A DNA stretch of 64,000 nt, taken from assembly GCA_019914995.1 (NCBI GenBank), contig CM034129.1, positions 6,585,725 to 6,649,724 on the forward strand. Direction: 5' to 3'. Numbering within the stretch: the stretch's first letter is position 1; each line of letters opens with the position of its first letter. Below, in pieces: positions 23,828 to 36,400 of this stretch. A program made the position numbers and the translations under genes. The stretch is from Acanthochlamys bracteata. Taxonomy: Eukaryota > Streptophyta > Magnoliopsida > Pandanales > Velloziaceae. The notes under the pieces were generated by a model, which was not told the DNA's origin, did not search any database, and saw only the letters and a program-made list of their open reading frames with translations.

Positions 23828-25849
23828 TGTTCATGAGATTATAGTTTTCAAGCCTAACTGCAATTTTAAAAACCAGAGAAAGAAAATTTTATTAAAGGTG
23901 TTTGGATATGTTAAAATATCCAGATTCTGCATTGTTATCACTACATGGGCAAACAGTAATTTCCAGTCTTCAGTATTTACATTATAAATAGAACAAGGGC
24001 CGGCTATGCATGCTGATGATCAACCAGCTCCTGATTTCTAAGAAAAAAAGAAAATATTTGTCTCTGTTTCTCTGTGCTTTGTTTTCTGTTAGTACATTGT
24101 TATTTTTCAGTTTTACTATATTTTGTTGTCTTCTACTAGTTTCTAATATTGCTATGGGTTGCACTTTTTGAAAGCTTGACTAAATTATAGAAAGCTATCG
24201 AAACAAAGTTTCAAAATAATCCTCTCGAAGTGGATTATTTTCTTTTTGATGTGAGGTTCGGTGAGAACATTTCAGTCTCATCTTTCCCATTTCATCACCT
24301 TCACTGTATCTTCTCTATATCTTCATTCTTGTTCTCCTTGATCGAACCTTTGCTGTAGGACCCATCGTAATGGTGCTAAGTGGTGATCTTATTGCGAGTT
24401 GCTCTTTTCAATCTTGGTCTTGAATTTTGTGTGTCGTGGACTGTAAGAATGATAATGAAGCTTTAATCAAGCATATCTATTGTAGCTCCAACCTAGTTGC
24501 TGCCTTATTGGTGACACTTAGCCAAAGGATTCATTGCAGTCGGTTGTCTATCCTACTTACAAGTTCGTAGCTGCCATTAGCGCACCTCAAAGCACAATTA
24601 TAGCCGCCGGTGCCCACGGTAAGACTTTAAGGCAGCCATTGGGACATCAATGCGACAGTACTCGAAACATAATCACAAGTGTTTGAAAATATCATTGTAT
24701 TGTTTTTAATAATTAATAAACCTATTAAGAGTTTTAACATTATGATGGATACCACTGATGCCAAAGCGAGATGAGAAAAGAATTTTTTCTGAAAATTTTT
24801 TAAATTATGAAAAGTAGTTTTTAGTTTTGTGGAAAAGCAATTGGATTTTTCGATTTGACGTGGGAAAGTTTCATTCTCAAAAGAAATAATAGAAGAAAGT
24901 TATCTATTTTTCGGAATTATGTAAACATCGTGTTTTTACCAAACACTTGTTCGGGTTCGATGAATCTAATTCCTTAGTTTATGAAATACAGATGCACAAC
25001 TATGGTTTGAAAATTTAAAGATTTATTTTGTCCTTACATCTAAAACATGACTAAACAATTTGAAATGTGAAATATAAAGCAATGCCAATATCATACATTC
25101 AATGCTTGCATTTAAGAAGCTTTTTTCCCCTTAGAACAAAAAGAATTATGCTAGAATCTCTTCTGTGTCATTGTTCAGTCATGGAAATAATGACCTATGA
25201 TGGTAAGGGGAGACATCCACTGGCGCAACGAGTTAGTACGTACATACATGCAATGACGCAATGCAATTCTACATGTGTCATGATAGTGCTGTAAAAAAGA
25301 ATAATTTTAATCATAGAGTATTTAATATGTCAAGTATATATGGAAGAAACTATTCTATATGTAAGTACATTATACAAGCGGAGAGAGAGAGAGAGAGTTT
25401 TCATAAGATTATACGCCATCATTTTCAAAATTCACACTATGAGAAGTATATCGATCATATTCTTTCTTTTCTAACATTAAGAATATAATAATTAATCTTC
25501 GTTTTCCATAGCATTTCTTCTACTTATCAATTAGATAGAAATTGAGAAAAATAATCATGCCAATTGAAATGCATTTCGTTCATCTTGGCTATGTGATGGA
25601 CTAAGAGATTAGGATTTTCTCTTTAACCAATACAGTTAGATTTCTTAGACAAGACAACTCAAGAAATGAGGGATATATGGAGTTGTTAAATTTAAAAGAT
25701 TAAGCTTTTCCATAATACAATAAAAGATCAGTCGGTTGCTTTAATCTTGGCAAATAACACGAGAACAAATTAGTTGCTTTAATCTACAGAGAAAGAGGTA
25801 GTAGAATAACCCAACGTAAAGCATAGAGATACCAAAGTAGAGATTCACA
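23828..25849. other. intergenic, no gene recognised
   Basis: AT-rich sequence with short open frames lacking motifs. A (GA)n microsatellite lies at about 25380-25399. Confidence 0.4.
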
Positions 25850-26420
25850 CACGAGCTTTTACGTAGTTCGACTACCAACCCAGCCTACATCTACGATTCT
25901 ATTTAGCAATAATGATTTTTACTATCTTTGTTAAGTCCTACAACTCGAAATTTGACGTTCTACCAGAATGCCACAGGCTCAACTATGTTTTCTTTGCAAG
26001 GTGAACTTACCTCCTATCTTCACCAAAACTCTCTAACTGCACAATACGTTCACGTTATAAAGAATAGCGAATTGAAAAAGCTTTTAACCAAATCCTTCTC
26101 AACCCTCAAGTGTAATCTACACTTAAAACAATTTACCAAGATTTGTAAGGGTAGTAGAGACTTCAAACTTTCTCAGGTTTAGGTAAAAGATCATTCTCTT
26201 ACAAATGAATTTGCTTAGTAAAATCACTGAGAGGATCAACAAAGTGTAGTGTTTGGTTCCCAGTTAAATGAACTCTTGTTAAGCTTGAAGAATCTTCTCT
26301 TTTGCACATTCTGTATAAGTTTTTCTATTGTTGGTTTCTTCTTCTTCTTCTCTTTTATATCTTCTTTTCTAATCAGCATATTGTCTTTAGTTTCTTCTTG
26401 TTTGCATCAAAATTGAATTT
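25850..26420 (+). mobile_element. LTR-like sequence related to 6600-7160
   Basis: Contains TTTTACGTAGTTCGACTACC and CCTACATCTACG near 25858-25900, a decayed version of the ACGTGGTTCGGC...CCTACATCCACGG signature at 6632-6675. A similar pyrimidine-rich tail (CTTCTTCTTC) follows downstream. Neither copy has a coding domain attached, so both may be solo or truncated LTRs. Confidence 0.35.
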
Positions 26421-26809
26421 GTTTCATTCTTTGTCATTGTTGCATGGTTCACAATTTTAATTAATGTACATTTTGATGTATCTTTCTGTAGAGATTTGAA
26501 TATTAGATTGTTACTGGCTGCTGTTAGTTGTTACTGTGACCTCCCTTTCTTAGTTATAGTTTGGTCTTTATCCTTTAGTCAGCTGATGGTTATTTTCTTA
26601 ATTGGTTTTGAATTAAGTAGTTAATAACTATAATCTTTGTTTTTATGAGCCAATAACTTATGTGTTCACAAACTAGTAAGTTATATGTACACAAATCAAT
26701 ATGAATTGTTTCCAAACTAGTAACTATGTTTCTCTAATTAAAATTGTGTTTACAAGTAAAATTCAGTCAAATGAGAAAATAATGGTTTGCATTGCATGAT
26801 GTCAACAAC
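26421..26809. other. intergenic, nothing recognised
   Basis: AT-rich sequence between the LTR-like piece and the 26.8-kb repeat cluster; no motif seen. Confidence 0.35.
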
Positions 26810-27330
26810 CGAGCAAAGCTTACACTCTAAAAGCTAGCTAGTGAGGTAAGCGCACCTAATCTATATAACACTCATCCTTTAAGCTAATTTTTCAATGTGG
26901 GACAATTTTCACACCCATCCTCACTCACAGTGTGAACTGTAAGGGTTGGTGTCAAATTATGACCTATTTGCCCCCTCTACACCTTCTTGTATATGAATAG
27001 AATAGCTCCCTCCAAATGATCCTTTCTGATACCATATCAACAATCCGACCACAGTCTACATATAAAAAATAAGTAATTGAGTTAAGAATACTCAATTTAT
27101 ATAACACCCACTATTTCAATGTCAATTTTTCAATGTATGACTATTTTAGCACATATCCTCAAGTGTAGCGTGGACTATAAGGATTGTGGCCAGGATTAGA
27201 TCTATTTGTCCTCCTTCATACTTCTTTTACAGTTAGACAAATGTCTACGCAATTTAGCTTAAGATGGACTGAGTAGCCCACTCTAGATGATCTGCTTTGA
27301 TATTTTGTCAACAAACCGAACGGCCGCTTT
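26810..27330. repeat. two tandem copies of an LTR-like repeat
   Basis: Copies at about 26810-27050 and 27051-27330 share TATATAACAC, TTTTTCAATGT, a central GTGTGAACTGTAAGG / GCGTGGACTATAAGG block, a GACCTATTTG-like block and TGATACCATATCAACA-like ends. A third copy lies at 28300-28620. The first copy ends with TGATACCATATCAAC, whose reverse complement carries the TGGTATCA core of a retrotransposon primer site. These are therefore probably LTR/leader pieces of a minus-strand element. Confidence 0.5.
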
Positions 27331-27649
27331 AGATGGTAGGGAAGCACGACAGATTTCAGGAGTTATATTATCAATAACTACTCTAATTCTGCTAGAATAA
27401 TGATATGAAAATGGTTGTAATGAAACATGAAAGTGGAGAATTATAGTGTATCATTAGAGAAGGGGTATTTTGCAAATAAGTTCAGACTTAATTATACTGT
27501 GAGAGTTATACGAAATGGAGAAGAAAAAAATATACTAAAAATCAAAAACATGGCGAGAAATATATAATTTCATTGCAATAAGGTCAAAACAACGTTAACC
27601 ATTTTGGTTCTCATCGTACCCAAAAATGCACAAATAGTAGAGCGAGAAG

Positions 27650-28130
27650 ATAATTTAGTACGCTTATATATTAGAACAAAGAACAAAACATGTGCTATCA
27701 AATATCCTCAAAAAAAAATAGTCTATAGCATAACCATATAATAAATGAAATGAAGACAAATCTAAAATTTGTGAAGATAAAATTTTGTTAATCAAATAAA
27801 TAATAATGAGAATAGTTTCTCTCCAAAATAAATTAGAAACACTAGCATATAACAATAAGAAATGTGCTATCTCAATAATGTGCCGATGTTTTCTTTTTGT
27901 TATCCAATTTTATTGTAGGGTATGAATACAAGAGAATTGATGCATAGTTCCATCACATACAAGCAATTCAGAAAAAACAGTCGAGGTGTACTGTCTATCC
28001 AAATCACAACAAACATATTTAATTGTAACAGAAAATTGGGTTTTAACAAGAGCCCAAAAGCGATATAATTGCTTAAGAATTCAAAACGACGCTTTATAAG
28101 ATACTATATTTTATGTAGTCATCCATGAAT
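27650..28130 (-). pseudogene. Ty1/copia integrase fragment
   Basis: Minus-strand frames read RQYTSTVFSELLVCDGTMHQ near 28000 and FWRETILIIIYLINKILSSQ near 27800, then IFDSTCFV. These match the copia integrase core (DNGTEF...GIIHQ...) and the following GEAVLTATYLINRMPS...KVFGCTAFV segment. Stops and frameshifts interrupt it. It is flanked by related LTR-like repeats at 26810-27330 and 28300-28620, presumably remains of the same or a nested element. Confidence 0.65.
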
Positions 28131-28299
28131 AAGACATAATATTATGACCCCCTTTTGTAATAATAGGAACAGGTTCCGAAATATTCGAATGAATCAAATC
28201 AAAAGGTGTAACAGGTTAAGAGGTACTTCTATTGAAGGGTAAAGCAGAAAGCAAAGTCTACATTCAGAATATGTAGCTATTGTGTTAACAGTGTCCATT

Positions 28300-28620
28300 T
28301 TTTATTATCTCAAACGAATTTTTCAATATGAAACTTCTCACGCCACCACCTGCAATATGGATAGTAAGAGCTGGCATCAAAGTTAAGACCTATTTGTCTG
28401 CTCCGACCCGCTTATAAAGCTAATAGATATATGCGATATTGAGCTTAACATGCATAGAAAGTACACTCCAGACGGACTCCTCTGATACGATATCAACAAA
28501 TCGGGTATAATCTATACCCTAAAAGCTAGCTATGAGGTAAGTGTGCCCACTATATAACACCCGCCATCCTAACCCAATTTTCTAATGTTGGACTATTGTC
28601 ACATGAAAGGTAAATTATTA
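28300..28620. repeat. third copy of the 26.8-kb LTR-like repeat
   Basis: Shares AAAGCTAGCTATGAGGTAAG, TATATAACAC, GATACGATATCAACAAA and GGCATCAAAGTTAAGACC with the two copies at 26810-27330, in the same orientation. It lies on the other side of the copia integrase fragment. Confidence 0.5.
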
Positions 28621-31600
28621 TGAAATAGTTAATACGTCGCTATATTCAAAACTAAAACTATTACGGGCAACATTTTATGTTAAGACATCAAATAGGTGGA
28701 ATTGGTGAAAAAGTTGTCTTAGGATGCTTTTAAGATACTGATTCTATGCAAAATGCTAGGTTCTTTATGTTGATTATCTAGAAAAGATGTTGAACATAGT
28801 TATCATTATTACTTATCAGATATATTGCAGAAGGTGAATAAAGATATTTATTTCTTTGTACTCTTCAAATTTTGCTGTTTTTCTGATAATTTTGAATGTC
28901 AATATTTATTACATGTGTAAGCTAGAATCAATTGAACTATACTTAGAACAAAATAATGAAGGAGAATCCTTGCATATGGCATTCTGTCAGTGCTTTTCAA
29001 TTTTCTCTTGAAATTTTGGAGACCATTAAATTTTCCCGCCTTGATTTTTGTTGCTATTCTGATGTCTTAATCGGATACCAATATGATCAAGGAAATGATT
29101 GGAAAGTACACAGTAATATTTTCTCCTGGCATTATGAGGTGGCAGCACAACCATCAAGAAGTAAATATGGAGGTGAGTGGCACCGGATCACAATTGAAAC
29201 TGCATTAAATAACTCGGCATCATAACCATATTTAAAGTTTTTGTCACGGCTTTTTTGTCCCTTGGTCGCTTATTAGTCTGGAGCATGGAACCCTATGCTC
29301 CATGTATATTAGCATTTTGTCTCTTGAAGTCTGATATTAACTATGAAGATACTCTAGCTTAGAACTGCTTCTGTACATGTGCTGTTTGGTAGAAGTGTTC
29401 TCGCCCAAGGGAACCTTTAAATCCAATTTCATCTAGAAAAGATTGCTAGTTAATCAGGCCATACTGTGGCTTCAGTCTCATTGAGTTGGTAAGTTGCATT
29501 GCACATGAATGTGTAAAACCAAGTTCTACCAGAACTCTCATATACCGTCTTTGTGATGAGCAGTTAAAAAAATGCTAACGAAGCTGATAAATTTTGTAAT
29601 CTGTTATTATGCTGTCAAATAAAACTTAAGCTAGTTACTTGTAGTTCGGAATTACATTCTTCCTCTGATGATTGTGCTCCATTAATTTAACATGCAGAAA
29701 CATGAGGATAGCTTGTATGAGTGCCATCCCAAGATGTTGCTTCTCCATTCTTTTTAGTCGAAGTGAGGAACGAGAGAGAAACAAATTATCTGCAAAAAGC
29801 AAAAGAAGAACATGCTAGATGACTTTGTAGACAAAGAGAGGAGTTAGGACCTCCAAAAAATCTTGGTTATATGAGATGCGAACAGAGGATCTAGTGAAGT
29901 GGGGATAAGTAAAGCATGTAGTGCTCTTATTGACCTTGATGTGTAGATATACCTAAAGGTATTTTTTGTAACTTCTGTATGGCTTGTGCAGCTTTTAATG
30001 TAAAGCATTATTTTGCCAGTAGTTGCATTCTTCTTTATCTACTTGCAGAACTGTAAGAGGATGATAAGGTGGTGGCCTTTTTCTCCAATAAGGCGTAATA
30101 TTTTCTGTCCTTTTTATTACTCAACAGCTATGTTTTTCTGATCAAAAGTTGCTGAATAGTTAACAAGTTCAATGATGTTTGATTATCAATCAGTTCTTGC
30201 TCACCTATACATCAATATATGATGAGAAGATCCTGAGGAATATAACATGTGTTCTGATGTTAAAATTTCAGTACGACTTAGAAGACGTATCTGCCCATTG
30301 TGATTAATTACTTTTGACTTGCTTTCTTCTTTAATTTAATGACTGTTTCAAAATAGAGGAGAAGTAAATTCTGGAACTAAAACCAAATCATGACTATGTT
30401 GCATACTCGGTGTGCCGTAGAAAGTGTCTCTGTCAATTGTACTTAGTTTTGCTTGCCTTCTTCTTTGGTTCAAGAGGAGCATTGATTGCCTTCTTCTTCG
30501 CTTGCCTTGATTGAAACTCGAACAAGTTGTGGTACATTTTAAAAATTGCTTCCTTTGAACCTTTTTGTCGCATTATATTGGTAAATGGTAAATGACATTC
30601 AATTAAGACAAAGGTCTCGCTTTCTTTTCATTCTTGTGGAGCATTGCTGGGAGATCATAACGTTGCTTGGTACAGAAGCCATAATTTTGTAGAATTTGGA
30701 CGATCAGAATCACAGCTACTGTAGTTGGTCATGATATCATCAGATGCTTATGTTATTTCTGATGCATTTCTTTTTAAGTGAAAACCTTGTTCCTTTGTTT
30801 CTATACTCGCGATAGTAGATATTTACGTATCCCGTCCGTAGATTTTTGGAAAATTAAACATGAGTAGCATTAATGTGCATCTTTGCCAGCTATCTTAAAT
30901 CTTGTGCTTCCTTTTAACTTAATGGACCCAACTTTCAAGCAAGGCAGTGCATAAGCTGGCTCGTCCAGTTCTTTTCCATTTTCGGCCATAACTGCAGCTA
31001 CACACCTCTGCTTGCTTTTGATTGATTCGATATTCTATATTTCTTTGCATTCAATACAGAAAATCCAGCTGTGCTACAGATCACAACAACTGCTGATTGT
31101 GAGCCATTTTTTGCAAGTGGCATTAGGGAGTAGCAGTAGACTTCTAATTTCTTCCCAACATGTGTAAGCTATAGGGATCACTCTTCCTTTCTACCTAATA
31201 TTACACTGCATCGAGCATAGTCTTGTTCTCAGCTCAGTGTGTGAACGGAGTTTTTGCTCTTAAATAGGAAACAGATAAAATTAAATTTTAAAACAAAATT
31301 TCTAAAAAGTAGAAGATGTCCGAGTTTGTTCTTCAATTAGCATCTAACCTGTGTGCTTGTAGATGTATCTGCTGTGGTTTTGTTGTGAGCATGCTTTCCC
31401 GTCTTATTCTTTCTCTCAGTTTGAGATTAAATAAGCTGCCTACTGGCAGTTAACTTTTATATTGAATAGTCTGAGACTACATTTCTTATGTTATGTACAT
31501 ATTGTCAATAGTTTCTTGGACCTTAGGCATCGCAAAGTGTGCATTTAAATGTAGTAGTCTTGTTAACTAACATGCTAACAACATTAGATATAGCAAGGGA

Positions 31601-31783
31601 ACAGATCAGTTAATTTACAGGCATATGCAGGAGCTAGGTGAACTGCAGGCACTTATCTTATTCAGCCTGGATGCATAGATAGTCAAAATCAGATCTCTAA
31701 GGTCGCCACACTCCAATGTTTCTCAGCTGTTTAATGCGCCATAACAACAGCTGCCAAAGTATTTACTGTTAGAGTGAAGGATG
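28621..31783. other. gene-free stretch with gene-like base composition, unassigned
   Basis: About 3 kb, less AT-rich than its surroundings, with several good acceptor-like sites (for example pyrimidine tract plus GCAG near 28831, 29696 and 30048). The best open frame, 28956-29225 on the plus strand, encodes 89 aa (MKENPCIWHSVSAFQF at the start, GGEWHRITIETALNNSAS at the end). I do not recognise it, and it may be a chance frame or the last exon of a decayed gene. It could also be part of a non-coding transcript. No function is proposed. Confidence 0.25.
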
Positions 31784-32111
31784 CACTACTACAAAAGTGG
31801 CCTTCACCGACTTAATATTACCAACCGAAAAAGTTCAGTCCGTAGAAACAGCGCATACTGACCAAATAAAATCAGACAGTCAAATTTGTCACATTAGCGA
31901 CTAAAAACTAATTCATTTAGTAGATTAAATACTCTACCAACTAATACTTTATTTAGTGAATTATTTATATCGATTATCGATTAATATATTTTGTTGGCAA
32001 AATTACTAACTGAAATGAACATCAGTGGTTACTGGTCGGAAAAGTGACCGACTAAAATCGTATTCAATCCGTATTTTTCATATTTACTGTTACTTTTTTT
32101 AGTCGGTAGTG
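31784..32111. mobile_element. small non-autonomous CACTA (En/Spm) element
   Basis: The left end is CACTACTACAAAA at 31784, the classic CACTA terminus. The right end is TTAGTCGGTAGTG finishing at 32111, that is CACTACCGACTAA on the other strand. Inside are repeated ACCGACT/AGTCGGT-like subterminal motifs (ACTGACCAAAT, CGACTAAAA, GACCGACTAAAA). Length is 328 bp with no coding capacity. The expected 3-bp target duplication is not clear (ATG on the left, CAG on the right). Confidence 0.65.
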
Positions 32112-32369
32112 CAGTAACACTATGCATGCTCTCGTTTCATTGCTCTCTTTATTTTCTTCTTCTCTCATGCGAGCTTGGCTCGTCTCTCCCTCTCCCACTC
32201 CGGCTTCATATTCTATACATCGCTTGTGTTCCTGTAAACTTGTTTACCTTAGTAGCCATATAGGTTACCATTAAATACTAATAGTGCTATACATTTCAAG
32301 ATTGTTATTAAAGTAATATTATTATGCCTATAATCATTAGACTGATTAATACGGGTGGTAATATATGAT

Positions 32370-33440
32370 CATATTCAGAAATTCAATCCGAAATCAATCC
32401 ATTTAATTCAGTTAGGGATGACAATTTTGATCAGTATAAAATTATGGGTTAAGTTAGGATTGAACGAATTTGACTCGTTATATGGGTCGATCCGATATTA
32501 ATCCACTAATCCGAATTACCATCTCTATAAAGAACAATTTTTTTCTGAATTTTTCTTATTGTATATTGGCAACGGAAAAAAAGAATCTATAATAGTAATT
32601 TATAACTTATTATAATTATATGTATTTATAATTAATTATTTACTTTTATGTCTTAATAAAATAGTACAAAATGAGAATTATAATATTATCGAAAGTATTA
32701 CTATGTATGTATCTCTTTAATAATGAATTTGAATTTTGTTAAAAGATTTTTATCAAAATTTTATCAGCTAGTTATGTTTATCAAAATTTTTATTGAAAGT
32801 ATTATTATGTATTTATAATCATAAATTTGCAGCTATCATTATATATTTTCAACAAATAGAAATAAATAAAGCATTCTTGTACATTCTAAGGACCGATAAA
32901 ATATTAAGAAATAAATATTTTGACGGACATTTATCAGATCTTTTCATTAAGAACATCGTACACCATTCATTCCAACCGATTTTATAATTTCACTCAAAAT
33001 TAAAAATATAAAGATAAAATTAGTAATTTTAATATTAAATGGGTCGATCCGAATTTGACCTATTATTAAATAAGTTGAGTTAGAATTGTCATCATATAAA
33101 ATTTTAGGTGTCATATAAAATAAAGCTTTCTTATATATTCTAAGAATCGATAAAAATATTAGGAATGAACATTTAGATCTCTTCACTAAAAACATCATAC
33201 ACTATTTATTCCAACTAATCTTATAATTTCACTCAAACCTAAAAATATAGAGATAAAAATTAATAATTTTAATATTAAGTGGGTCGACCAAATTTGATCT
33301 ATTATTAAATAGATTGAGTTAGGATTTATAATTTTGACCTATATAAATTTATTTGTTGATTAGAATTGAACGAAATATAATTAAATAGGTCAACTCAAAA
33401 TTGATCCACCAATCCGAATTGCTACGCCTAAATTACACTA
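32370..33440 (+). repeat. AT-rich dispersed repeat, copy 1, with internal tandem duplication
   Basis: Starts around AATTCAATCCGAAATCAATCC and contains recurrent blocks such as GGGTCGATCCG, TTGACCTATTATTAAATA and CACCAATCCGAATTGC. A segment at 32855-33092 is repeated at 33113-33344 with moderate divergence. A related, more decayed copy lies at 37825-38640 in the same orientation. No protein is encoded. GGGTCGATCCG-type blocks occur in several plant non-autonomous transposons, but I cannot name the family. Confidence 0.6.
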
Positions 33441-36400
33441 GTTAGAAGATGAGTCTTTTTTAACCATATAAGAATGCTGACATTTTTCATATGCAGTTAT
33501 TATTTTGGATTTTTTTGATTAAGCAGGGGATCCATATTGACTTTGTTTTACTATATCACCTTTTTCATATACTTGTTTTTAAATCACATTTGGCGAGAAA
33601 AAAATCAAAATACCATTCATTCAGCTCTAAAATAAACTCTCTACAAGTCAAAACTGATTTTATTTAATCTTACAACATGATTGTCAGTATATTCGTGGAA
33701 GGTTTTGGAACTAGTTGATTTCGAAAAATACCATCTGTATCTGTCTACATATATATAAAGAAACGTTAACACCAAGTTGTATTGGACTCAGACATAATAA
33801 AAATTTATTGGAGAAAGTTGGTGAAATTTAAAAAAAATACGCTCGAACATAATTACCCAAGGTCATAAAAGGTCGCTAACTTGAATTAATAAAAGATATT
33901 GTTTAATACTTTAAAAATATGTTGTACTCTACTAGTAAAGTTAATGTTTTCGGTAACCAAAGTTGGAGTCCAATAATAAAATCTATTTCTTATTAGTTAG
34001 ACTACAATATATTTTTAAAAAATTTCATAATATCTATAACTAATTAAAGTTGTGGTACTTTTTACAATTCTACGTGAGGATATTCTCTTAAAATTTTTTA
34101 TACATTTTTTAGCAAATTTATTCAGTGACTTTATACTATAATTTAGTTTCCCTTGGTGTTACTATATTTATATATTTGTAGATATAGTATTTTCGGAATC
34201 AATAATTTTGAGTTGTTGAGGCTTCTCTTAAAACTAAAACCTGAATGAAGATACTTTGCTATTTTTTCACCAAAATGTGACCGAAAGAGAAGGTATTTTA
34301 AAAAATCTGGCGTAAATTACAAAGTCAAAGTGGATGCGGCTTACTTAACGAAAAAAGAAACTCTATTATTCTTGAAAATGTGGTATTCGCTTCTGCACGA
34401 TCACACTTTCTTATTATACTTTTACATGACCGGAAACCATACAAGCGATTTAACATAGACTTTATGCTTTTGAGGCGGTCAATCATGCAAAATATCAGGA
34501 ACCAGATTGTAAAGAAGGTAATTCTCAAGAACTTAATCATCCGAACATTCTTTTTTTTTTATGCAATGAACTGTAGTTAGATAGGTTACAATTTGGGTGC
34601 ATTTTTTTATTTTGAAAATGAATTCTTAAAAATAAATTATTAAAAATAATATTTTAAAAAATAATATTTTAAAAAATAATATTATTTTAATTGAAAAATA
34701 AATTAAAAATTTTTTTTGTATTCTTTTTATAATGAAAAATAAATTAAAAATAATTTTTAATATAAAAAAAATAATTTTTATGTGCAAAAGAACAGAGGCT
34801 TTGTGTTTGTGTGGGAAACGGCACTAGCAAAAAGCAGTTCTCATCAATTATATTGGGTCCCATCTAATTAGATGGATCCTTTTTGGTTGTGAAGAACATT
34901 ACTCTTTACGTGGAACTGTGAAGAATGCTTTTGTTTTATCCCAAAGATTGCAACTTTTGCGAATAAAGTCATGGCCTAGAATATCTTTATATTTGTGGAC
35001 TACGTCTGCTGCAAGGAAAATGACAGATTGAGAGAATTCAAATTAGCGAAAATAATTAAGTTTGATTTGTATCTTTTTATGAATTCCACATGATGTTGAT
35101 GTGTTGTTTCCCTTTTTTTTTTCTTGTATCTTTTAGAATAGCAAGATAAATGAGGTACCCGTTGATCAGTTGATCAGCTGAGGTTTGACGTTTACCTACA
35201 TATAACAGTAAAAGATTAGAGTGCGTATGGCTTTTCAGAAAAATAATTATTTAATTTATATTTTTAATATATTTTTATAAATATTTAGAAAATTTATTTA
35301 AAAATTTAAAATAACAATTATATGAAATTAAATTTTTTATAATTTATTTTATTATTTTTTTGAGATAAAAATATTGAGTTTATTTTTAAAAAAATAAAAA
35401 TATTTTTTTTAAAAAAAAATTTATTTTAAAAGTACTCCGACATATTCTCTGATTTTTTCTCATCTAAAATCTAGATATTTTTTTTCTATTTCTGTCGGCT
35501 CAAAAAGATCCAAGTGGTCGTTCAAAATCGTTTACGAAAAAAACATAAAATAAATTGGTTTCTTTCAAAAATAAATTTATCTTTTAATTTCTAAAAATAA
35601 AATATTTCTTAATAGACAATCCAATCATGTTTTGTAATTTTTTAAAATTTTAAAAATATTATAAAAATGTTTTAAAATTAAAAAATTAAAACAATATGAA
35701 AAATATTAAAAGTACTGCCAAACCCAAACAGTCTCTAAAGGGGGAATTCATCCTGCATTTAGGGCGTATTTACCAACACCCCTAAACTTCACTTTCTTTA
35801 AACTCAAGTTTCACATAAATACTTATAAAAATTAAAATAAATTTTTTTATCAATAAAATTTTTTTAAAAATTCAAATTTAAAACTTACTAAAAATATATA
35901 ATTAATATAAAATTTTATTTTTTATTAAATATTTTTTATTTTTTATTTTATTTTTAAAATTTATTTCCTAAAAATTCCATTTCCCAAAACTCCACCCCTA
36001 GGTTTTTGACAAGCCTTATTAATAAATAAATATTTAAAAATATTTATTGAAAATAAGTAAATGAAGATAATTTTAAAAAAAATAAAATTTTACATTTTTT
36101 TTTAATAATAATAAAATTTAATAATGTAAAATTTTTTTATAATTTAAAAAAAATTTAAATTTTATAAAATATTTAAAAATTTTATTAGAAAATATTAAAT
36201 AAAAAATTGAAAAAACAATTCTTCCAAATATGATCTTAGTCCTGGACATTCATGGATTGTATTGATATAAATACCCGCAGGTAACCGGCAAACTAATTAG
36301 CTAATTATGTATATGTATAAGAGAAATATTGTAGCTTAATTTTTATTCACATTCTGCATACTCACAATTATCATTGATTAGGTTAGATCAACGGTAAGGA

